A stretch of 25,511 nt of DNA, taken from an uncultured bacterium (lineage in GTDB: Bacteria; Actinomycetota; Coriobacteriia; Coriobacteriales; Coriobacteriaceae). The position numbers and the translations under genes are program-made. The stretch's first letter is position 1. Every line of letters starts with the position of its first letter. This document shows, one piece after another, positions 20,574 to 25,511 of this stretch. The stretch lies in the NCBI GenBank assembly GCA_958349055.1, contig CATWBO010000036.1:1-25511 (forward strand). The letters run 5' to 3'. The notes under the pieces are model-generated. The model did not search any database. It was given only the letters and a program-made list of their open reading frames with translations, and was not told the origin of the DNA.

Positions 20574-23474
20574 ATGACCCAGCCCCTGCCCTGGGAAAAG
20601 AACACCGCCGCGCCTATTCCGCCCGCACCGGAGCCCGTGCCGCTCGACGCGTACACCGCCCCTGCCGCGCCGGAGCCCGAGCTCGTTCCGCTCGACATCT
20701 ACGACGCCCCGGCTCCGGCACCCAAGCCCGCCAAGCCGCTCGTCGATATCGATAGCCTCAATCCCGCCCAGCGCGAGGCGGTCCTGACCACCGAGGGCCC
20801 GCTGCTGGTCCTCGCCGGCGCCGGCTCGGGCAAGACCCGCGTCCTGACCTTCCGCATCGCGCATATGCTTGGCGACCAGGGCGTTAAGCCCTGGCAGGTC
20901 CTGGCCATCACGTTTACCAACAAGGCCGCGGCCGAGATGCGCGAGCGTCTGGCAGCGCTCATCCCCAGCGGCACCCGCGGCATGTGGGTGTGCACCTTCC
21001 ACGCCATGTGCGTGCGCATGCTGCGCGAGGACGCCGACCTGCTGGGCTACACCGGCCAGTTCACCATCTACGATGACGATGATTCCAAGCGCATGGTGCG
21101 CGACATTATGCAGGCGCTCGGCATCGAGCAAAAGCAGTTCCCCATTAATATGATCCGCAGCAAGATCAGCTCGGCTAAAAATGCCATGATCGGCCCCGAG
21201 GACATGCTCAAATCCGCCGACAGCCCCAACGACAAAAAGGCCGCGCAGGTCTACCTGGAGCTGGAGCGCCGCCTGCGCGCCGCCAACGCCATGGACTTCG
21301 ACGACCTGCTCGTGCGCACGCTCGAGCTGCTGCGTACCCGTCCCGAGGTGCTCGACAAGTACCAGGAGCGCTTCCGCTACATTAGCGTCGACGAGTATCA
21401 GGACACCAACCACGTCCAGTACGAGATCGCCAACCTGTTGGCCGCCAAGTACCAAAACCTCATGGTCGTGGGCGACGACGACCAGTCCATTTACAGCTGG
21501 CGCGGCGCCGACATCACCAACATCCTAGACTTCGAGAAGGACTTTAAAAACTGCAAGACCGTCAAGCTGGAGCAGAACTACCGCTCCACGGGTCATATCC
21601 TGAGCGCCGCGAACGCCGTGGTGCGCCATAACTCGCAGCGCAAGGACAAGCGCCTGTTTACGGCCGAGGGCGACGGCGAGAAGATCCAGGCCTTCCAGGC
21701 GAGCGACGAGCGCGACGAGGGCCGCTGGATTGCCGGCGAGATCGAAAAACTGCACTCCAAGGGCACGAGCTACGACGACATCGCCGTGTTCTACCGCACC
21801 AACGCGCAGTCGCGTATCCTCGAAGATATGTTCCTGCGCGCGGGCGTGCCCTACAAGATTGTGGGTGGCACACGATTCTTCGACCGTGCCGAGATCCGCG
21901 ATGTCATGGCCTACCTCAAGATGATCGTGAACCCGGCAGACGAAATGAGCGTCAAGCGCGTCATCAACACGCCGCGCCGCGGTATCGGCTCCACCTCGAT
22001 CCAAAAGATCGAGCAGCTGGCGCGCGATAACCGCTGCTCGTTCTTCCAGGCCTGCGAGATCGCGACGGCCGAGACGGGCATGTTTAGCGCCAAGGTGCGC
22101 AACGGCCTGTCGAGCTTTGTAGCGCTGGTTCGCGAGGGTCGCCGTATGGACGGCGAGCTCAAGGATGTCGTTGAGATGATCGTCGACAAGACGGGCCTGT
22201 TGCAGGCGTTCCGTGCCGAGGGCACCATGGAGTCCGAGAGCCGCGCCGAGAACATCCAGGAATTCTTGGGCGTTGCTGCCGAATTTGAGGAGACGCACGA
22301 GGATATCGAGGGCACGCTCGAGAGCTTAGAAGAGCTGCGTGCGGCTGGCGTTGCCGATGTGCCGGCCGGCGCCGAGCCCGAGCCCGTCGTGGTGAGCGCT
22401 CCGGCGCCCGAGCCTGGGCCGTCTGCGCCCGCGTCCTCGTTTGAGGCGCTGGTCGGCGCTCGTGATGCCGCGGGCTCCAATCCGCTCGATAGCCTGGCCG
22501 CCCCGGCGCTCTCGCCGCAGGATGCCTTGGCCGCCGCCATCGCGGGCAACGCCTATGCTGTGCCGACGGAGCTGCCGGCCGGTGCCGTGCATGCTGACGA
22601 GATTGAGCGCACTTATGGTCCGCTCACCTGCAAGGCGCTGCCGGCACTCATGGAGTGGCTGGCCCTACGCTCCGACTTGGATTCCCTGGCCGGCGAGACG
22701 CATGCCATCACCATGATGACCATCCACTCCGCCAAGGGCCTGGAGTTCCCGGCGGTGTTCGTGGCCGGCATGGAGGAGGGCATCTTCCCGCACGTGCACG
22801 ACTTTGGCGGCAGCGATGACCCGGGCAAGCTCGAGGAGGAGCGTCGCCTGGCCTACGTTGCCATCACGCGTGCCCGTAAGCGCCTGTTCCTGACCTATGC
22901 GGCCACGCGTCGCACCTACGGCTCGACCTCTGCCAATCCGCGCTCGCGCTTTCTCAACGAGATTCCGTTTGAGGATATCGAGTTTAGCGGCATCGGTTCT
23001 GCCGGTTTTGAGGGCACGGGCTGGGAGAAGCGCGGCGACCGTCATGGCACCTTTGGCTCGGGCATGGGCTCGGATATGTATGGTGGCAAGGTGTTTGGCT
23101 CGCGCACGCGCTCGACCGGCGGTTCCGGTTCGCGTGGTGGATCGAGCTTCGACGATTTCTTTGGTGGCAGCAGCTACGGAACCGAGCGTCATCGCGGCGT
23201 TTCGCCCGACGCCGGCCGCGTTGCCTCGACCTTTGGCTCGGGTGCGCCGCGCGCCAAGAAGCCGTCGTCCAAAGTGTCGCCGACGGTGGAGCGCAAGGTC
23301 GACCGCGCGAGCGCGTCGCAGGACTTTGCCGCGGGCGATACCGTGAGCCACAAGACCTTTGGCACGGGTACCGTGATCTCGGTCGTCGGAGACATGATCG
23401 AGGTCCAATTCGAAAAGACCGGCCAGACCAAAAAGCTTATGAAAGGTTTTGCACCGATCGTCAAGCTGTCGTGA
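20574..23474 (+). CDS. pcrA: ATP-dependent DNA helicase PcrA/UvrD
   Basis: A 966-aa SF1A helicase that unwinds DNA 3'-5' in nucleotide excision repair and in removing proteins from DNA. ATG 20574 follows GAGGAG at 20562-20567. Motifs: Walker A AGAGSGKT (81-88), TFTNKAAAEM, DEYQDTN (273-279), GDDDQSIYSWRG (300-311), QNYRS, MTIHSAKGLEF and VAITRARKRL. The C-terminal FAAGDTVSHKTFGTGTVISVVGDMIEVQF is the Tudor-like domain that in PcrA binds RNA polymerase. Two features are unusual: a ~55-residue Pro/Ala-rich N-terminal extension, and a ~110-residue Ala/Pro/Glu-rich insertion (about 582-695) in domain 2B/2A just before the MTIHSAKG motif. A Gly/Ser-rich linker (~830-910) precedes the Tudor domain. 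A long hairpin follows the stop. Confidence 0.95.
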   Translation: MTQPLPWEKNTAAPIPPAPEPVPLDAYTAPAAPEPELVPLDIYDAPAPAPKPAKPLVDIDSLNPAQREAVLTTEGPLLVLAGAGSGKTRVLTFRIAHMLGDQGVKPWQVLAITFTNKAAAEMRERLAALIPSGTRGMWVCTFHAMCVRMLREDADLLGYTGQFTIYDDDDSKRMVRDIMQALGIEQKQFPINMIRSKISSAKNAMIGPEDMLKSADSPNDKKAAQVYLELERRLRAANAMDFDDLLVRTLELLRTRPEVLDKYQERFRYISVDEYQDTNHVQYEIANLLAAKYQNLMVVGDDDQSIYSWRGADITNILDFEKDFKNCKTVKLEQNYRSTGHILSAANAVVRHNSQRKDKRLFTAEGDGEKIQAFQASDERDEGRWIAGEIEKLHSKGTSYDDIAVFYRTNAQSRILEDMFLRAGVPYKIVGGTRFFDRAEIRDVMAYLKMIVNPADEMSVKRVINTPRRGIGSTSIQKIEQLARDNRCSFFQACEIATAETGMFSAKVRNGLSSFVALVREGRRMDGELKDVVEMIVDKTGLLQAFRAEGTMESESRAENIQEFLGVAAEFEETHEDIEGTLESLEELRAAGVADVPAGAEPEPVVVSAPAPEPGPSAPASSFEALVGARDAAGSNPLDSLAAPALSPQDALAAAIAGNAYAVPTELPAGAVHADEIERTYGPLTCKALPALMEWLALRSDLDSLAGETHAITMMTIHSAKGLEFPAVFVAGMEEGIFPHVHDFGGSDDPGKLEEERRLAYVAITRARKRLFLTYAATRRTYGSTSANPRSRFLNEIPFEDIEFSGIGSAGFEGTGWEKRGDRHGTFGSGMGSDMYGGKVFGSRTRSTGGSGSRGGSSFDDFFGGSSYGTERHRGVSPDAGRVASTFGSGAPRAKKPSSKVSPTVERKVDRASASQDFAAGDTVSHKTFGTGTVISVVGDMIEVQFEKTGQTKKLMKGFAPIVKLS

Positions 23475-23481
23475 TCCCGGC

Positions 23482-23611
23482 GGACCTGGGCGGGCGTATA
23501 GGGCAACATCGCCTGCTCGGGCAGTCCTGCGCAAGACGGAGAGCACATTAAGTGCTCTCCTTTGCGTGCGGAACTCGCGATCGATGTTGCCCCATACGCC
23601 CGCCCGGGTCC
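23482..23611 (+). repeat. 130-nt two-tier hairpin after pcrA
   Basis: Arms 23482-23511 and 23582-23611 pair at 28 of 30 positions, starting 7 nt after the pcrA stop. Nested in the loop, GGAGAGCAC (23538-23546) and GTGCTCTCC (23552-23560) form a perfect 9-bp stem with loop ATTAA. The architecture mirrors the hairpin after purH (nested loop ATTTA), yet the outer arms are unrelated in sequence. No U-tract. Confidence 0.75.
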
Positions 23612-23695
23612 TTGGGTAACGTTGCTTGCGAACATCGCTCTGCTCGAACGCTTTTTGTCTGGAAAACCGGGTGGGCTGATAAATAGATATGAGTA

Positions 23696-23727
23696 GGGGC
23701 TCCCCCGTTGAAGAGCGGGGGAGCCCC
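23696..23727 (-). terminator. G+C-rich hairpin at the manA 3' end
   Basis: GGGGCTCCCCCG (23696-23707) and CGGGGGAGCCCC (23716-23727) are perfect 12-nt arms with an 8-nt loop, 28 bp beyond the manA stop. On the minus strand no T-run follows directly. The stem is stable enough to pause or end transcription, so a terminator is likely but not classical. Confidence 0.55.
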
Positions 23728-23755
23728 TTGTTGCATTTTGGGTTGTTGCTGCGGC

Positions 23756-24688
23756 TTAGAGATGGCTAATGATTAGCTCCATGGTGCCCTCGAGTTCAAT
23801 CTTGTCCACGGTGCTGGGCGCCAGCAGGTGGCTGCCCTTGTGGACGGGGTCGCTGCAGACGGTGCCTTCGCCGTCGATGACCGACAGGCACATGAAGGGC
23901 CAGCGCTGCTCGAGGGTCTTGCTGCCGTCGACGCGCACGCGATCGACGGTGTAGCAGGGGTTGGACTCGAGCTCGGTTACGCCATCGATCTCGGGCGCGG
24001 TTACGGTACCGTCGGTCGGTGCCTGCGCGTTAAAGTTGATGCAGTCGAGGCTCTGCTCAATGTGCAGCGGACGCAGCTTGCCGTCGGTACCGGGGCGGTC
24101 GTAGTCGTACAGACGATACGTCACGTCGCTCGACTGCTGCGTCTCCAAAATGAGCGTACCGGTCTTGATGGCGTGCACGGTGCCGGAGTCAATCTGGAAA
24201 AAGTCGCCCTTGTGAATCGGCAACACGTTGAGCATCTCGTCCCAACGGCCGTCCTCGATCATCTGCGCGGCCTCGGCGCGGTCGTGCGCACGCTGGCCGA
24301 CGATAATCGTGGCGCCGGGCTCGCAGTCCAGCACGTACCAGCACTCGGTCTTGCCCAGGCTGCCGTTCTCGTGCTCGGCAGCATACTCGTCGTTGGGATG
24401 AATCTGGATCGAAAGGTCGTCCTTGGCGTCCAGGATCTTAATGAGCAGCGGGAACTCCTTGCCCTCGCAGTTGCCAAAGAGCTCGCGGTGCTCGGCCCAC
24501 AGCCATGACAGCGTGTGGTCGGTATACGGGCCCTCCGCAATCTGGCAGTCGCCGTTGGGGTGGGCCGAGATAGCCCAACACTCACCGATGGGACCCTCGG
24601 GAATGTCGTAACCAAACACGGTCTCCAGCTGGCGGCCGCCCCAGATCTTCTCGTGGAAGATCGGCGTCAGTTTAATCAAATCGGACAT
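23756..24688 (-). CDS. manA: mannose-6-phosphate isomerase, class I short form
   Basis: A 310-aa cupin-fold zinc enzyme interconverting mannose-6-phosphate and fructose-6-phosphate. Zinc ligands are visible as Q95 and H97 (SIQIHPND), E115 (KTECWYVL) and H172 (GTVHAI); QQSSDVTYRLYDYDR is the conserved substrate-side segment. Length fits the short ManA form of Gram-positives. ATG 24688 is preferred because GGGGG lies 7 nt upstream; an ATG six nt earlier almost touches it. The GntR regulator ends 75 bp upstream on the same strand, so the two are probably co-transcribed. It would feed mannose or mannan-derived sugar into glycolysis and supply mannose-6-P for glycans. Confidence 0.93.
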   Translation of the reverse strand: MSDLIKLTPIFHEKIWGGRQLETVFGYDIPEGPIGECWAISAHPNGDCQIAEGPYTDHTLSWLWAEHRELFGNCEGKEFPLLIKILDAKDDLSIQIHPNDEYAAEHENGSLGKTECWYVLDCEPGATIIVGQRAHDRAEAAQMIEDGRWDEMLNVLPIHKGDFFQIDSGTVHAIKTGTLILETQQSSDVTYRLYDYDRPGTDGKLRPLHIEQSLDCINFNAQAPTDGTVTAPEIDGVTELESNPCYTVDRVRVDGSKTLEQRWPFMCLSVIDGEGTVCSDPVHKGSHLLAPSTVDKIELEGTMELIISHL

Positions 24689-24730
24689 GTTCATACCCCC
24701 ATGGTGTTGTGCGGCCGCCCACTCTAAGCG

Positions 24731-24755
24731 AGTCATAACGAGCGCCCGTATGACT
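24731..24755. promoter_or_regulatory. 7-bp inverted repeat between gntR and manA
   Basis: AGTCATA (24731-24737) and TATGACT (24749-24755) are exact reverse complements with an 11-bp G+C-rich spacer. It lies 9 bp past the beginning of the gap, just beyond the gntR stop and upstream of manA. It may be an operator for the neighbouring GntR protein or a small intercistronic hairpin. Confidence 0.35.
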
Positions 24756-24763
24756 ACAAAAAC

Positions 24764-25483
24764 CTATGCCAACGTTACGTTGTGCAGTTCAAAGCGGTCT
24801 CCGACGTTGCGCGAAATCGAGTACTCAAAGGCGTTGCCGCTATCCAAAAAGCCAATCTGGTTGAGTTCGAGCAGGGGAGCGCCGGGCTTGGTGTCCAGGC
24901 GCTCGGCCTCTTCCTCGGTTGCCGCCACGGCACGGATGGTGCGGTGGAAGCTCGAAATCTTCAGCCCGCATTGCTCGCGGATAAAGCTATAGACCGATCC
25001 GTACAAGTCCTTCTTTTTAAGGCCCGGTATCAGCTCGAGAGGCATGTAGGTGTACTCGATGACGATGGGCTTCTCGTCGACCTGGCGCACGCGCACGATG
25101 TGATAGGCAAAGTCGTCATCGGCAATTCCCAGCTGAGTTGCGACGTCCGCTGGTGGATTGACAATCGAGAAATCGTAGACCACCGAGGTTACCTTCTCCC
25201 CGCGGTGCTCATACGAAAAACCCTGGGCGCGGTCGTTTTTGCCCTGGAAAAACGCCTGGTTGGGAAGACCCGCCGTGTCCTTAACGTAGGTGCCCGACCC
25301 GCGACGGCTGGTAACAAGACCCTCCTCGGTGATCTGCTCGATAGCTCGCTTGACAGTGATTTTGGAAACGCTATAGAGCTCGCAGAACTCAACGACGGTG
25401 GGTAGCTTGTCGCCCGGTTTAAGAGCGCCATCCTCGATGCTTCGACGGATATCTGCAGCTATCGCCTCGTATTTGGGAATCAT
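24764..25483 (-). CDS. GntR-family (HutC subfamily) transcriptional regulator with UTRA domain
   Basis: A 239-aa regulator. The N-terminal winged helix (1-~70) has YEAIAADIRRSIEDGALKPGDKLPTVVEFCELYSVSKITVKRAIEQI and the RRGSGTYV wing. Residues ~90-235 form a UTRA effector domain (HIVRVRQVDEKPIVIEYTYMPLELIPGL, then LLELNQIGFLDSGNAFEYSISRNVGDRFEL). UTRA domains usually bind sugar phosphates or related metabolites. AAAGGAGG lies 5 nt before ATG 25483. Being directly upstream of manA on the same strand, it may respond to a hexose phosphate and control its own operon; the sugar is inferred from context only. Confidence 0.92.
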   Translation of the reverse strand: MIPKYEAIAADIRRSIEDGALKPGDKLPTVVEFCELYSVSKITVKRAIEQITEEGLVTSRRGSGTYVKDTAGLPNQAFFQGKNDRAQGFSYEHRGEKVTSVVYDFSIVNPPADVATQLGIADDDFAYHIVRVRQVDEKPIVIEYTYMPLELIPGLKKKDLYGSVYSFIREQCGLKISSFHRTIRAVAATEEEAERLDTKPGAPLLELNQIGFLDSGNAFEYSISRNVGDRFELHNVTLA

Positions 25484-25501
25484 GGAACCTCCTTTCTGAC
25501 A

Positions 25502-25507
25502 TATATA
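25502..25507 (-). promoter_or_regulatory. possible -10 of the gntR-manA operon
   Basis: Read on the minus strand, TATATA lies about 19 nt before the gntR ATG, so transcription would begin around 25494-25496. The -35 is beyond the window edge, so the promoter cannot be judged fully. Confidence 0.35.
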
Positions 25508-25511
25508 AATT

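Noticed and set aside
20556..21455. 299-codon minus-strand frame opposite pcrA
   Set aside because: Antisense of the highly conserved helicase core; Gly/Val/Leu/Ala/His composition typical of shadow frames.

Overview
The window looks like chromosome of a human-gut Coriobacteriia member, most likely Collinsella or a close relative. The reasons are the high G+C of the genes, the Actinomycetota-style leaderless starts (ATG 7 nt after a -10 box), the gene content (DUF2207 protein with a Gly-rich tail, actinobacterial-type GluQRS, a PcrA carrying an Ala/Pro-rich insertion) and intergenic DNA full of long inverted repeats. The genus is my inference; no rRNA gene is present to settle it.

Layout. 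1-5.3 kb is an accessory, defence-flavoured segment. It holds an orphan AbiEi-type antitoxin-like regulator (leaderless), a Nudix NTP pyrophosphohydrolase, a large PLD-nuclease/SF2-helicase/DUF3427 protein convergent with them, a scar made of two truncated genes (a DUF4143-type ATPase tail and a nucleotidyltransferase head), and a small protein with a perfect 13-bp inverted-repeat operator. 5.4-7.9 kb carries a small two-TM membrane protein followed by three metallophosphoesterases in one tightly coupled operon. 7.9-8.9 kb is gluQRS (minus, leaderless). 9.4-11.3 kb is an exported DUF2207 membrane protein whose flanks carry related repeats in inverted orientation, plus a ~250-bp A+T-rich foldback element. 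11.8-15.3 kb holds a GNAT acetyltransferase (minus), purH, and an unrecognised 235-aa protein.

15.5-19.1 kb is an envelope-related stretch: an OmpR-type response regulator and a two-TM histidine kinase with almost no extracytoplasmic loop (the layout of peptide-antibiotic sensors), a universal stress protein on the opposite strand, and uppP/bacA, which recycles undecaprenyl pyrophosphate. 19.3-23.5 kb holds a D-2-hydroxyacid dehydrogenase (minus) and pcrA/uvrD. 23.7-25.5 kb holds a likely gntR-manA operon (minus).

The intergenic DNA is the most unusual part. At least six gene boundaries carry long, nearly perfect inverted repeats (20-30 nt arms, some with a nested second hairpin). Their arm sequences are unrelated, while the architecture and position, often just after a stop codon, recur. 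The other main leads are the AbiEi/Nudix/helicase cluster, the triple phosphoesterase operon and the uppP loop insertion. I saw no tRNA, rRNA, CRISPR array, intact transposase or replication origin.
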